Positions 26,390 through 36,549 of a DNA stretch of 64,000 nucleotides are shown here, piece by piece. Position numbers and translations under genes: made by a program. Positions within the stretch are counted from its first letter, which is position 1, and the number at the start of each line of letters is the position of its first letter. The notes beneath the pieces are model-generated. The model saw only the letters and a list, made by a program, of their open reading frames with translations. It did no database searches and had not been told where the DNA came from. The stretch is from Pigmentibacter sp. JX0631 (GTDB lineage Bacteria > Bdellovibrionota_B > Oligoflexia > Silvanigrellales > Silvanigrellaceae), in contig NZ_CP123622.1 in NCBI RefSeq assembly GCF_029873255.1, positions 1,086,501-1,150,500 of the forward strand. The letters run 5' to 3'.

Positions 26390-28399
26390 TTACCAAAGTG
26401 TTACCCTTTCAGAATCAGGAAGAGTCATATTTTCTCCTTTTTTACACATAAATGTATCTTCAAATTGTTTTGACAGTTTCATTTGTCCATTAACACGCAA
26501 ATCAATAGGCGAGTGAGGATCAGTTTTAATCATGAATTCTCTGTATTTTGGCTGAATAACACCGCACCAAGTCTTAGCATATTGAATAAAAAATTCTTTT
26601 TGTTCTTGTTTTGTTGAAGAACTTCCATTAAAAAAAGCTGATTGATAAGAATTTTGAAGTCCAACAAAATCAGCAATATTTTCTCCTAATGTTAACTTTC
26701 CATCAATTCCTTCATGATCAAAAAGTGTAACTATTTTCTGAGTTTTTAATTTAAAATTATCTAGATCACTATTTGACATCCAAGGACTTAAACGCCCTTT
26801 TTCATCATAATTAGACCCTTGATCATCGATAGAATGACCAATTTCATGAGCAACAACCATACCTACTGAGCCCATATTTATAGTATCAGATTTTGATTCA
26901 TCAAAAAATGGTGGTTGTAATATACCCATTGGCATAACAAACTGGTTTGAAGTTGGATTATAATACGCATTTACTGTTAATGGAGACATATCCCAGCGCA
27001 AATCATTAACTGGTTTTAAAATATTTAATAGTAATTTATTAAAATCATTTTCTCTAATAATTTGCTTGTTTTTTTGAAATTGATCTGGATATAAAGACAA
27101 AACATCTTTAATATCCCAATCTTTTAGATTTTCAGGTTTTACCACTTGAAATCTAATTTTCTCAATTTTTAAAATTGCTTTTTCTTTGGCTGTAGGGGAT
27201 AGCCAATTATTATTTTTTATATTATTTAGTGTTGTATGTTGAACTTTTTCAACAATATTTTTTATTCTGTCTGTTGGAAAATTACTGTAGTACTGTTTTA
27301 CTACTTCATAATCTAAATTTCTTTCCATTGCAGATACGGTTTCTTGAACACATTGTTTTTCGATTGATTCGTCAATCTTAGATATTCCATTATATTTTAG
27401 TTTAAATTCTCTATATTTTCCATAATAATTTGGATGAGAATATTTTACTATTATATTATTTGAAAGTGTATTCCACAAAAGTAAAGCTTGTAATTCTTCT
27501 AAACTTGCTTTTTGTAACATTGAATTCATTTGACTGTATGATGCAGTTAAAATTAAATTTAAATTAACGTCTGCTGGAATTTTTTGCAGTATTTTATTAA
27601 AATTTAATGCTGGGTACTTAAAGAGAAGAAACTTACGTTGAACTGTGTTGTCTTTTGTTTCAAGTTCACGCATTTCTGATTTTGTAGGATACTGACTTGC
27701 AATAGCTTTTTCAAAACGCAAGATAAAGTCAGCTTTTGCTTCAGAATTAGTAATATTTAATTCATCAAAAAGAAAAGATATTAAAATTTTGTAATCATTT
27801 GTCATGTCATTATTATTGTAATACTCTTTTACTTTAAGAGGCAAATTATATGTAAAAATAATATCTTTTATCTTAGGATTGCTTATATTATCCATTTCTT
27901 CTATATTTACTAACGAAGAATTACCTTTTAAAGTATCTTCTGTAAATTTACTTAAAACTGCCTGCCTGTTCATACTAAATATTTCTTGAATAGCTACATT
28001 TAGTAAATTAATTTCTTCAGCTTTTCTTGCATCAATATTTGTGCATGAATTGTAAAAGTTTTTTATCATTTTAACCTTATTAGGTAATTCATTATTTACT
28101 AATATAGAATTAATGTAACTTAATCTTTTTTTAGTAATTTTCTCAGCTGAATCATTAAAGCTAAAAACGTATCTACTTTTACTTTGAGGAAGTTTAAATT
28201 GAGACATTTCATTAGAACAAACAAATTTATAAAAATTGTTGCATGGTAAAATGGATTCGTTTAATTTAAAATCTCTTTTTTCTGGAACTGTAAATTGAGC
28301 ATCAGGAATTGTTGGATAGTCCTGAGCAAAAATATTAATCGGTAAAAAAAATGGGATAATAAAAATACTCTTAGACATATTAAGTTTTTTTAATTGCAT
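26390..28399 (-). CDS. Secreted M13 family metallopeptidase, copy 2
   Basis: 669 residues, nearly the same length as the neighbour it resembles throughout. Signal peptide ending near INIFAQ. LPCNNFYKFVC opens the domain; zinc motif VVAHEIGHSIDDQGS (about 513-527) and LGENIADFVGLQNSY (about 572) are intact, so both copies should be active. NAYYNPTSNQFVMPMGILQPPFF matches copy 1 closely. The end SERVTLW is also shared. Most likely a tandem duplication followed by divergence in the N-terminal half. Upstream lies a 679-base stretch without genes. Confidence 0.95.
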   Translation of the reverse strand: MQLKKLNMSKSIFIIPFFLPINIFAQDYPTIPDAQFTVPEKRDFKLNESILPCNNFYKFVCSNEMSQFKLPQSKSRYVFSFNDSAEKITKKRLSYINSILVNNELPNKVKMIKNFYNSCTNIDARKAEEINLLNVAIQEIFSMNRQAVLSKFTEDTLKGNSSLVNIEEMDNISNPKIKDIIFTYNLPLKVKEYYNNNDMTNDYKILISFLFDELNITNSEAKADFILRFEKAIASQYPTKSEMRELETKDNTVQRKFLLFKYPALNFNKILQKIPADVNLNLILTASYSQMNSMLQKASLEELQALLLWNTLSNNIIVKYSHPNYYGKYREFKLKYNGISKIDESIEKQCVQETVSAMERNLDYEVVKQYYSNFPTDRIKNIVEKVQHTTLNNIKNNNWLSPTAKEKAILKIEKIRFQVVKPENLKDWDIKDVLSLYPDQFQKNKQIIRENDFNKLLLNILKPVNDLRWDMSPLTVNAYYNPTSNQFVMPMGILQPPFFDESKSDTINMGSVGMVVAHEIGHSIDDQGSNYDEKGRLSPWMSNSDLDNFKLKTQKIVTLFDHEGIDGKLTLGENIADFVGLQNSYQSAFFNGSSSTKQEQKEFFIQYAKTWCGVIQPKYREFMIKTDPHSPIDLRVNGQMKLSKQFEDTFMCKKGENMTLPDSERVTLW

Positions 28400-29078
28400 A
28401 GAATTACCTTTTCTTAAATTAATTTTGAAAGTAAATTTTCTTCTAATTTTTTTTGAAAGTCAAATATTTTGATTACCTTTAATATTTATTTACAATAAAA
28501 ATAGTTATTAATTTTAGTATTATTTTTTCTTATTTTAGCTAAATTTTAATAAGCAAGTTGTTTAATATAAAATAACAAAAAAACTGGTAGGCCAAAGAAT
28601 ATTTATGCTTAATTATTCATCATAAAATAAAATTACACTTTGAAAATTTTGGAACTCTTAATAGTAAAACAATTTTTATTGGTTAGCAAAAAAGATGGGA
28701 AATACTAAAAATATTAGGAAGAAGAGAAAATCAAGTAACAATTGCTTTGTTAATTTTTAGAAAAATATTTATCATCAGATTACAAACATAATTTCACTTA
28801 TAATGTATTAAATCAAATATGATATCTTTAAATTAAGAAACAACTTTTTTACTTTATTTTTAATATAAAAAAATTGACTTATTTGATTAAAAAATTTAAA
28901 GATATGGAAATTTGGAATATATAGTAATTCCGATATTTTCTTTTTATGTTGAACTTGGAGCAATTTTGAAGTGTTATTCCGTATAACTTTTTATCCATAG
29001 AATTATTAAACCATCAATTATCATTTTCTCCAATACTCTCATGCTGCATGATGTTAGTGTACTACTGAAGGAATAAAA
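28400..29078. other. Gene-free AT-rich spacer with a 13-bp inverted repeat
   Basis: No frame over about 60 codons with a credible start was found on either strand between the divergent M13 peptidase and azlC genes. It holds a perfect 13-bp inverted repeat (28822-28834 and 28893-28905), whose inner flanks also pair (AATCAAATA with TATTTGATT). The spacer should carry promoters for both flanking genes, but AT-richness prevents picking them by eye. Confidence 0.5.
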
Positions 29079-29759
29079 ATGTTTTTTGAAGCTTTGAAAG
29101 ATAGTAAACCTACTGCTTTTGGTTATCTTTTACTAGGAGCTGCTTTTGGAGTTTTATTTCAAAGCCTAAATGTCCACTGGATATATGGAGTTTTAATGAG
29201 TGCCACTGTATATGCGGGATTTTCTCAATTTATAGCAATTCCAATATTGGCTTCCCACGGTTCTTTATTCAGTATCGCAATTGCAACTTTTATTGTTAAT
29301 TTAAGACATATTTTTTACGGAATTGCTTTTCTAGATAAATTCAAAGTAAATAAATTTTTAAAAGGCTATCTTATTTTTGGTTTAACAGATGAATGCTTTT
29401 CTATTATTAGCTCAAAAAACATGAAGTATAATAGAAAATATGAAGCAACTATTGTAATATTATGTCACATTTATTGGATTATAGGTACTATAATAGGAAT
29501 ATTTTTACATAAAGAAATTTCTGAGTTTGATATAAATTTTTTGTTTTTTTCTCTTGTCGCTCTATTTGCAATTTTAACAGTAGATGCTTATAAAATTAAT
29601 AAAGATTTTTATTCTATTTCTATTGGTATATTAACATACATTTTTTTTAAATTTATTGGAGTACAAGAGGTTCTCTTCTTTAGCATGCTAAGTAGCTTTT
29701 TTATAATTTATTTTTGGACATTTTTTACTGAAAGTAGTGAGGAAAAAAATGTCTCTTGA
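29079..29759 (+). CDS. azlC: Branched-chain amino acid exporter, AzlC subunit
   Basis: 226 residues with several membrane helices. FGYLLLGAAFGVLF, YAGFSQFIAIPIL, VNLRHIFYGIAFLDKF and LTDECFSII are the conserved AzlC features (usual 'a.p...gy...g...G', 'aGsaQf.....l', 'NlRh.lyg.sl', 'l.DE.fa'). With AzlD it exports branched-chain amino acids or analogues at the inner membrane. The stop codon overlaps the azlD start. Confidence 0.88.
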   Translation: MFFEALKDSKPTAFGYLLLGAAFGVLFQSLNVHWIYGVLMSATVYAGFSQFIAIPILASHGSLFSIAIATFIVNLRHIFYGIAFLDKFKVNKFLKGYLIFGLTDECFSIISSKNMKYNRKYEATIVILCHIYWIIGTIIGIFLHKEISEFDINFLFFSLVALFAILTVDAYKINKDFYSISIGILTYIFFKFIGVQEVLFFSMLSSFFIIYFWTFFTESSEEKNVS

Positions 29760-30078
29760 TAAATATCAAGCGTATATTTTAACAGCAATTATTCTAATGA
29801 GTTTTGTTACATATTTAACTCGACTAGTTCCATTTATTTTTTTAAAAAATATAAAAAATAGTTTGATTAAACAAACTGGAATACATTTACCAGTTTGTTT
29901 TATGGCAATTCTTACAATTCATTCCATTGATGCTTTAAAAGAATTTGATCCTAATTATATTGTAAATGGCTGGATAGCTTGTCTAGCTTCAATTTTTTTC
30001 TATTGTACCATCCGCTCAGTTCTTCTTAGTATGATTCTAGGTACCGCAGTTTATTTTTTAGTACTAAACTACATATAA
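29749..30078 (+). CDS. azlD: Branched-chain amino acid exporter, AzlD subunit
   Basis: About 109 residues, the usual size for AzlD, with four predicted helices: TYLTRLVPFIFLKN near the N-terminus is the conserved 'ty..R.lp~ll'. The ATG at 29749 was preferred to a GTG 12 bases earlier because GAGG sits 6 bases before it. It overlaps azlC by 11 bases, so the two subunits are made together. Confidence 0.85.
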   Translation: MSLDKYQAYILTAIILMSFVTYLTRLVPFIFLKNIKNSLIKQTGIHLPVCFMAILTIHSIDALKEFDPNYIVNGWIACLASIFFYCTIRSVLLSMILGTAVYFLVLNYI

Positions 30079-30142
30079 AAATTAATAAACTTATTTATTA
30101 AAATTAATGTGCAAATAACTGCTATTTTAATTGTACACACAC

Positions 30143-30173
30143 AAAAAAAACGGGTTCTTAAAAGAACCCGTTT
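30143..30173 (-). terminator. Intrinsic terminator of the HU gene
   Basis: CGGGTTCTT (30151-30159) pairs perfectly with AAGAACCCG (30162-30170) across a 2-base loop; on the minus strand a run of eight T's follows (complement of 30143-30150). It sits 14 bases beyond the HU stop codon. The plus-strand T-run is weaker. Confidence 0.9.
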
Positions 30174-30186
30174 CAAAAAAATTTAT

Positions 30187-30537
30187 TTACTTTTTCTTCT
30201 TTGCAACTACAGCAGCTTTTTTAGCTTTTGCAGGAGAACGAGAACCAGTAACTTGTTCTTTTAAGGATTTGGCAGCACGGAAAGCAATTTTCTTAGAAGC
30301 AGGAATTTTAATTTCTTCCCCTGTTTGTGGATTGCGACCCATACGTGGAGCACGTTCTTTTACTTGCAAAATACCAATCTTGTCGATGCGAAGTTTTTTG
30401 CCAGAAGCAACTTCACTTTCAACAGTATTTAAAAAGTCAGCAATAACTTCCTTAGTGATTTTTTTTGGAAGTTGGTCAAATTTAGCAGCAACATTTGCGA
30501 TCATTTGACTAGTAGAAACAGTCTCTGGCTTAGCCAT
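30187..30537 (-). CDS. hup: HU-family DNA-binding protein with lysine-rich tail
   Basis: 116 residues. The HU core is plain: SQMIANVAAKFDQLPKKITK, then LRIDKIGILQVKERAPRMGR and NPQTGEEIKIPASKKIAFRA (family 'l.gfG.F.v..r.aR.GrNP.TG..i.i.a...p.Fk.'). About 22 residues beyond the core are alanine- and lysine-rich (ending VVAKKKK), a histone-H1-like tail as found on some HU proteins. The start at 30537 follows AAAGGAGG; the frame extends to 30612 without reason. An HU-type nucleoid protein bends DNA and compacts the chromosome. Confidence 0.95.
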   Translation of the reverse strand: MAKPETVSTSQMIANVAAKFDQLPKKITKEVIADFLNTVESEVASGKKLRIDKIGILQVKERAPRMGRNPQTGEEIKIPASKKIAFRAAKSLKEQVTGSRSPAKAKKAAVVAKKKK

Positions 30538-30806
30538 AGGGTACGCCTCCTTTATAAGAAAAAAAGAACAAGAGCCAAATGCTTTGCCCATTTTAACTGT
30601 CAAAATTGACACGTAATTTTTTTAAAATGGAAGTTCTGCATGCTCCTGTTACTTAAATATAAGGAAATCATTATATAAGTCAATAGCCCACCGAAAAAAT
30701 TGTAATAAAGCTAGCGTATAATCGGCACTAGGTGACCTCTATTTACAACTCTATTGATGTGAAATTGAAATTGTAGCATAACAATGTTGATTGAAAGGCA
30801 ATTTGA

Positions 30807-32120
<1,314 letters not shown>

Positions 32121-32144
32121 TTGTTCCCAAAAATAGAAACGAAT

Positions 32145-32414
32145 ATGACAAACTTTCAGAGTATTGAAATAAAGGACTATTCTATTTTAGCAAGCCTTTT
32201 TATAGATCTCAGGGGAAAGGGAGTTTCTCTTTCCACTGCAGATCTAGAAATTTTGCACTCATGGGAAAAAGCAAATCTGAAACCAGAATTTATCATGCAA
32301 GTAATGTTTGAATATGCATCTGAATGTCGTTCGAGAGCAAAAGATTTTCCTAATAACCTTGCACCAATTTCTCGCCGCTTACATTCAATTTTAGCTAAGT
32401 CAGCTGAATCTTAG
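32145..32414 (+). CDS. Small helical protein between eno and the DnaC-like gene
   Basis: 89 residues from ATG 32145 (frame extends upstream to a TTG at 32121 without a ribosome-binding site). Predicted all-helical. The segment LEILHSWEKANLKPEFIMQV followed by MFEYASECRSRAKD and ISRRLHSIL loosely resembles the C-terminal DnaD/DnaB2 domain of primosome proteins ('l...w...g.s.e.I..Ai.~a.......~Yi..IL'). Immediately precedes a DnaC/IstB-like ATPase, so a role in helicase loading is a reasonable inference, not established. Confidence 0.5.
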   Translation: MTNFQSIEIKDYSILASLFIDLRGKGVSLSTADLEILHSWEKANLKPEFIMQVMFEYASECRSRAKDFPNNLAPISRRLHSILAKSAES

Positions 32415-32425
32415 GAGACAGAGAA

Positions 32426-33604
32426 ATGAATGAAAATAGATCATTTGAAGACATATTTTCGTCGCTACAAAGGCTAGCTGAAATACGTGAACAAGAAGAA
32501 GGCATATTCAAAAGAAATTCAAAAACAAAATGCTTTTGTGGACGTAATGACTTAATTTCACAACAAGCAGAAGAATTTATTGATAATGATGAGTTAGAAT
32601 CAAACCAAACAAAAGAACCAATTTATATTCAAAAAAATGAATTAACTTTTAAATTTGCAGTTTGTCCAGCATGTAATCCTCGCATTGATTGTAAGATGTG
32701 TGAAGGAACAGGTCATAGAATTTTAAATAAGGTTCATGTATATGAAGCAGAAGATGGTGAAACTGAAGAACATTTAGTAGAAGAATTATCTCCAAATTCT
32801 TGTGCATGTATGCATACAGAACATTTAGTAAACTTATTAAACAATGCTGATATTCCATGCAAATATATGGATGCAGATTTTATAAATATAAAAGATGAAC
32901 ATTTAAATTCAATACAAGAAAAAAAACTTGCAGATAATATTCAAAAGATTCATTCATTTTGTAAACAAATAGCAATTAAAAAATTAGAAAATTACGATAA
33001 AAACTTAAAATACTTCGTTACTTTATTTGGTCCTGTTGGGTCTGGCAAAACTTTATTAGCAATATCAGCATTAAAAATGCTCATTATTGAATTTGGTTTT
33101 AGTGGAAAATTTGTTGATTTTCAATTTTTATTAAATCAACTAAAAGCAGAATATGAACAAAATAAATCTGGTGAAGTTCTTCTAAATAAATTAAGAAATA
33201 TTGATATTTTAGTAATTGATGAACTGGGAAAAGGGCGAAATGAGAATGAATGGCAATTGGAAAAATTAGATGATCTCATTAACTCTAGATACAATGCAAG
33301 AAAAGTAACTATTTTAACAACTAATTATTTACCTCCATTATATAAATATGATGAAAAGGATATACCAAGAAACCCAAATCGTGAAATATCCAATTACTGG
33401 GGACAAGAAATAAATAATGGAAAAAATCAAAATATCCCAATTCACGAAAGTTTTTGGAATCAATCGTTACTAGAGCGTTTAGGAGCCAGAATGTACGAAA
33501 GAATTTATGAGGTTTCTGAATTTATAGATTTTACTGGCCTACCAAGTTTTAGAAAACATATTGGAAAAAGTTTTTTAAATATTTATTCTTCCAATCACTC
33601 ATAA
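32426..33604 (+). CDS. DnaC/IstB-like AAA+ ATPase with N-terminal zinc-binding region
   Basis: 392 residues. The ATPase half (about 190-380) has Walker A GPVGSGKTLLA, Walker B DILVIDELGKGR and sensor-1-type ILTTNYLPPL, closest to DnaC/IstB helicase-loader ATPases. The N-terminal half carries many cysteines in CxC and CxxC arrangements (KCFCGRND at 35-42; FAVCPACNPRIDCKMCEGTG near 72-92; SCACMH near 128), so at least two zinc sites are likely; the CxxCxGTG unit recalls DnaJ zinc fingers. Family members load the replicative helicase at origins. GGAGA lies before the start; it follows the small protein by 11 bases. Confidence 0.7.
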   Translation: MNENRSFEDIFSSLQRLAEIREQEEGIFKRNSKTKCFCGRNDLISQQAEEFIDNDELESNQTKEPIYIQKNELTFKFAVCPACNPRIDCKMCEGTGHRILNKVHVYEAEDGETEEHLVEELSPNSCACMHTEHLVNLLNNADIPCKYMDADFINIKDEHLNSIQEKKLADNIQKIHSFCKQIAIKKLENYDKNLKYFVTLFGPVGSGKTLLAISALKMLIIEFGFSGKFVDFQFLLNQLKAEYEQNKSGEVLLNKLRNIDILVIDELGKGRNENEWQLEKLDDLINSRYNARKVTILTTNYLPPLYKYDEKDIPRNPNREISNYWGQEINNGKNQNIPIHESFWNQSLLERLGARMYERIYEVSEFIDFTGLPSFRKHIGKSFLNIYSSNHS

Positions 33605-33613
33605 AAATTTTAA

Positions 33614-35008
33614 TTATAAATAAAAATCAACTCCAGCTTGTGTTGTTAGTAACTCATTTGTTTTTGTACCATTTGAATAAGTTTTTATTTTCCAGTCATA
33701 ATAGCCATAGCTCATACTAATAAATAAATATTTTTTTGTTTTAAGTTGCTCATCAAATGAGTATTTTAAAATAGGTGTTACTACAAACGAATTGGCATCA
33801 TTAGCAAGTAATTTTTTCGTAACATAATTAAAATTGAGATCTAAGCCCAGTTGAATATTTCTTGTTAAATAAACTACAGGCTGAACCCCTACACTTACTC
33901 TATTTGTTGTTCTAGAATAGCTCTTTCCATCAGATTGTAAAGATTTTCTATCATCACTAATATGTAAAACAGGTAAATTTGAAGCATATACATTGTTTAA
34001 AAGAATAATGCTTGTTAAAAGACCACCATATTTATCAAATAAAAACTGCGAGGAATCAGCTATACCTATAGTATTTTGCGGATAATTAGGAGGAACTCTA
34101 CCTTCGCCATAAAAAGCGTTATTTACGGATGTGTTTGTTGGTTTTGCTTCTTTATCTGCAGGCAATGAGGAAAACCAGATAGTAGTAGTTCCTTTTAATC
34201 CATCCGATAGAGGTCTATCAAAGATACCACCAAGAATAAAAGAAGAAGTTAATCTTACTTTATCTTTTTGAACATTTTCAGAAGCATCTTTGCCATAACT
34301 ATTATATGCACGCATAGATAAAATAGGTTGAAACATTTTTCCTTCAGATAATAAAAATTTACCTGACATAAATAAAGTAGCAACATAATCATCATTTTCA
34401 TAAAGAATATTATTGCCATTTTGATCAATTAAGGGGTTTCCATTTTTATCTTTTGCTGTTGTATAGACAGATTCTTTATTTAAGGCTAATGAAACTTGAA
34501 AGACATCTGTTTCTATTCCAAAACCATTCAGTTCCAATTGATTAAATGGATTTGTTTCTTGAAATAAATAGATTTCTTCGAACTCAAATGTTCTTCTACC
34601 AAACCAAACGGAATAACCATGACTTCCAAATGGGATATTTAAATAAAGATCCCTAAGCTGAACAACTTTTTCAGAGTACGTTTTTGGGAACAAATCTAAA
34701 TGATATTTTTTCTGCCAAGCGTAATACACAGAACTTACTAATGAAAATGTATCAGATTTTTCTATTCCAAGTTTTAGCGAAATGTAGTCAGTACTATAGG
34801 CGGCTGCACTGGTGGCTTGATTTTCTAAATTTTGATTAGGAATATCATTACTTTGAAAAGTTTCTCCAGCTGTATTAAAATTACCACGAAATGAACCACT
34901 TGCAGACAAAACCCAGTCGTCTAAAAATTTATACTTTTCTTCAGCACTTACATTTTGATGAAAACTCATTAAAAAGCTAACCAAAAGAAAATACTTTCTT
35001 TTATTCAT
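33614..35008 (-). CDS. Outer-membrane porin, maltoporin (LamB)-like
   Basis: About 464 residues from ATG 35008, which gives a proper signal peptide (KRKYFLLVSFLMSFHQNVSA); the frame extends to 35053 without benefit. The mature protein alternates polar and hydrophobic residues throughout, as in beta-barrels. SGSFRGNFNTAGE near the start, then YSVWFGRRTFEFEEIY and LELNGFGIET are reminiscent of the LamB region 'waGkR.~....~...D.~~~~~sG.G.Gie'. LamB proteins let maltodextrins cross the outer membrane. No sugar ABC genes adjoin. Abuts the convergent DnaC-like gene by 9 bases. Confidence 0.68.
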   Translation of the reverse strand: MNKRKYFLLVSFLMSFHQNVSAEEKYKFLDDWVLSASGSFRGNFNTAGETFQSNDIPNQNLENQATSAAAYSTDYISLKLGIEKSDTFSLVSSVYYAWQKKYHLDLFPKTYSEKVVQLRDLYLNIPFGSHGYSVWFGRRTFEFEEIYLFQETNPFNQLELNGFGIETDVFQVSLALNKESVYTTAKDKNGNPLIDQNGNNILYENDDYVATLFMSGKFLLSEGKMFQPILSMRAYNSYGKDASENVQKDKVRLTSSFILGGIFDRPLSDGLKGTTTIWFSSLPADKEAKPTNTSVNNAFYGEGRVPPNYPQNTIGIADSSQFLFDKYGGLLTSIILLNNVYASNLPVLHISDDRKSLQSDGKSYSRTTNRVSVGVQPVVYLTRNIQLGLDLNFNYVTKKLLANDANSFVVTPILKYSFDEQLKTKKYLFISMSYGYYDWKIKTYSNGTKTNELLTTQAGVDFYL

Positions 35009-35195
35009 ATACTTCAATAAAGAAGTATTATTACAACATCTTATATAAAACAAATTGATTTATCCTACAAAAAATTATGATATAACTCAAAATACTCAAG
35101 CAAGTCGCCCTTGACCGAGCAAGATTAGATAATATGTTTATACAGATATTATCTTCAACCAAGCAAGGTTGGCATATTTTTGAAAGGTTATTTAA

Positions 35196-35420
35196 ATGAT
35201 TGCAAAAATTCAAGAAATCATCGAACAACAAATTAGACCTGCTCTACAATCAGACGGAGGAGATATCGAGTTGATTGATGTTGAAGACGGAATTGTAAAA
35301 GTTCGTCTTGTAGGTGCTTGTTCTCATTGCCCTTCTAGCGCTATGACATTATACCAAGGTGTGGAAAAAATGTTGATGGATAAAGTGCCAGAAGTAAAAG
35401 GCATAGAACAGGTTTGGTAA
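35196..35420 (+). CDS. NifU C-terminal-domain (NfuA-type) Fe-S carrier
   Basis: 74 residues, a stand-alone NifU C-terminal domain. IRPALQSDGGDIELIDVEDG and GACSHCPSSAMTLYQGVE contain the CxxC that holds a bridging [4Fe-4S] cluster. Such small Nfu proteins carry clusters to target enzymes. It begins at ATG 35196 and ends 1 base before the Mrp gene, so the two form an Fe-S delivery pair. Biotin synthase BioB in this window is a likely type of client, but that link is inferred. Confidence 0.9.
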   Translation: MIAKIQEIIEQQIRPALQSDGGDIELIDVEDGIVKVRLVGACSHCPSSAMTLYQGVEKMLMDKVPEVKGIEQVW

Positions 35421-35421
35421 G

Positions 35422-36549
35422 ATGGAAAATACACAAAATTTAATAACGTTCCATTCTGTGAAAGAATTGAGTTCAAGGGTAACTAAAGAAATTTATGATC
35501 TTTTGGGTTCTTTTCCTTGGCAGGAGCGAATTATCTCAGTTGAAAAAAAAGATTCAAAAACATTGATTCGCTTTTATTCTGACGGATTAAATCTAGCGAG
35601 CAAAGCACTCATTGAACAATTTTTAAAAGAACAATTAAGCTCTTTTCAGGAAGAATTCGCTGTTTACTTTGAACGAAAAGAAAAAACAACAGCTAGTCCC
35701 AATTCAGCTCCAAAATCTGCATCCCAAGAAAAGCCTCAAGTCGAAGATTCTGCAAAAAAAACTTCTTCCGGTAAAAAGCCAATCGCTGGTGTTAAACGCA
35801 TAATTGCTGTTGCCAGTGGTAAAGGTGGTGTTGGAAAAAGTACCGTAAGCGTAAATTTAGCCATAGCTTTACACAATCAAGGTTATAAAGTTGGTATTCT
35901 TGATGCTGATATATATGGCCCAAGCGTACCTACTATGCTTAATCTCCATCAAGATCCTTTAGTGAATGAGCACAACAAAATTATTCCTCCTGAAGCTCAC
36001 GGCCTAAAGGTAATGTCTTTTGGTTTTTTTGCACCTGAAGAAACTGCTGTTATTTGGCGTGGACCAATGATTATGAAGGCTCTTCAGCAATTCTTCTGGG
36101 ATGTTGATTGGGGTTCTCTCGATTTTCTAATTATAGATCTTCCACCAGGAACTGGGGATGCACAATTAACTTTAGTTCAAAGTATTCCCATTACTGGATC
36201 CGTTATTGTAACAACTCCACAAAACGTTGCTTTGCTTGATGCCGTAAAAGGTATCGCAATGTTCAGAAAAACAGAAGTGCCTATCCTAGGCGTTGTTGAA
36301 AATATGTCTACTTTTACTTGTCCTGCTTGTGGTAGTGAATCACATATTTTTGGAACTGGTGGCGCTGAACGCGTTGCCAATAAATTTGAGGTAGAATTAC
36401 TAGGCCATGTACCATTGTTGCCAGAAGTCAGAGCTGCTGGCGATGAAGGAGAGCCATTAACAACTCAGCCAAATCACCCTATTCGAATTCGTTTTGCTGA
36501 AATAGCAGAAAAAGTTGTTAAAAATGCTATACAGATGGAAAATAAGTAA
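35422..36549 (+). CDS. apbC: Mrp/ApbC-family Fe-S cluster carrier ATPase
   Basis: 375 residues. The central P-loop is ASGKGGVGKSTVSVNLA (deviant Walker A, about residues 131-147), with DADIYGPSVPTML following and IDLPPGTGDAQLTLVQS as the Walker B region. STFTCPACGSESHIFG carries the CxxC that binds a bridging cluster between subunits. An N-terminal ~80-residue domain (MIP18/DUF59 position) is diverged. Works with NfuA-type scaffolds in the cytoplasm. Its stop codon touches the convergent neighbour's stop codon with no gap. Confidence 0.93.
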   Translation: MENTQNLITFHSVKELSSRVTKEIYDLLGSFPWQERIISVEKKDSKTLIRFYSDGLNLASKALIEQFLKEQLSSFQEEFAVYFERKEKTTASPNSAPKSASQEKPQVEDSAKKTSSGKKPIAGVKRIIAVASGKGGVGKSTVSVNLAIALHNQGYKVGILDADIYGPSVPTMLNLHQDPLVNEHNKIIPPEAHGLKVMSFGFFAPEETAVIWRGPMIMKALQQFFWDVDWGSLDFLIIDLPPGTGDAQLTLVQSIPITGSVIVTTPQNVALLDAVKGIAMFRKTEVPILGVVENMSTFTCPACGSESHIFGTGGAERVANKFEVELLGHVPLLPEVRAAGDEGEPLTTQPNHPIRIRFAEIAEKVVKNAIQMENK

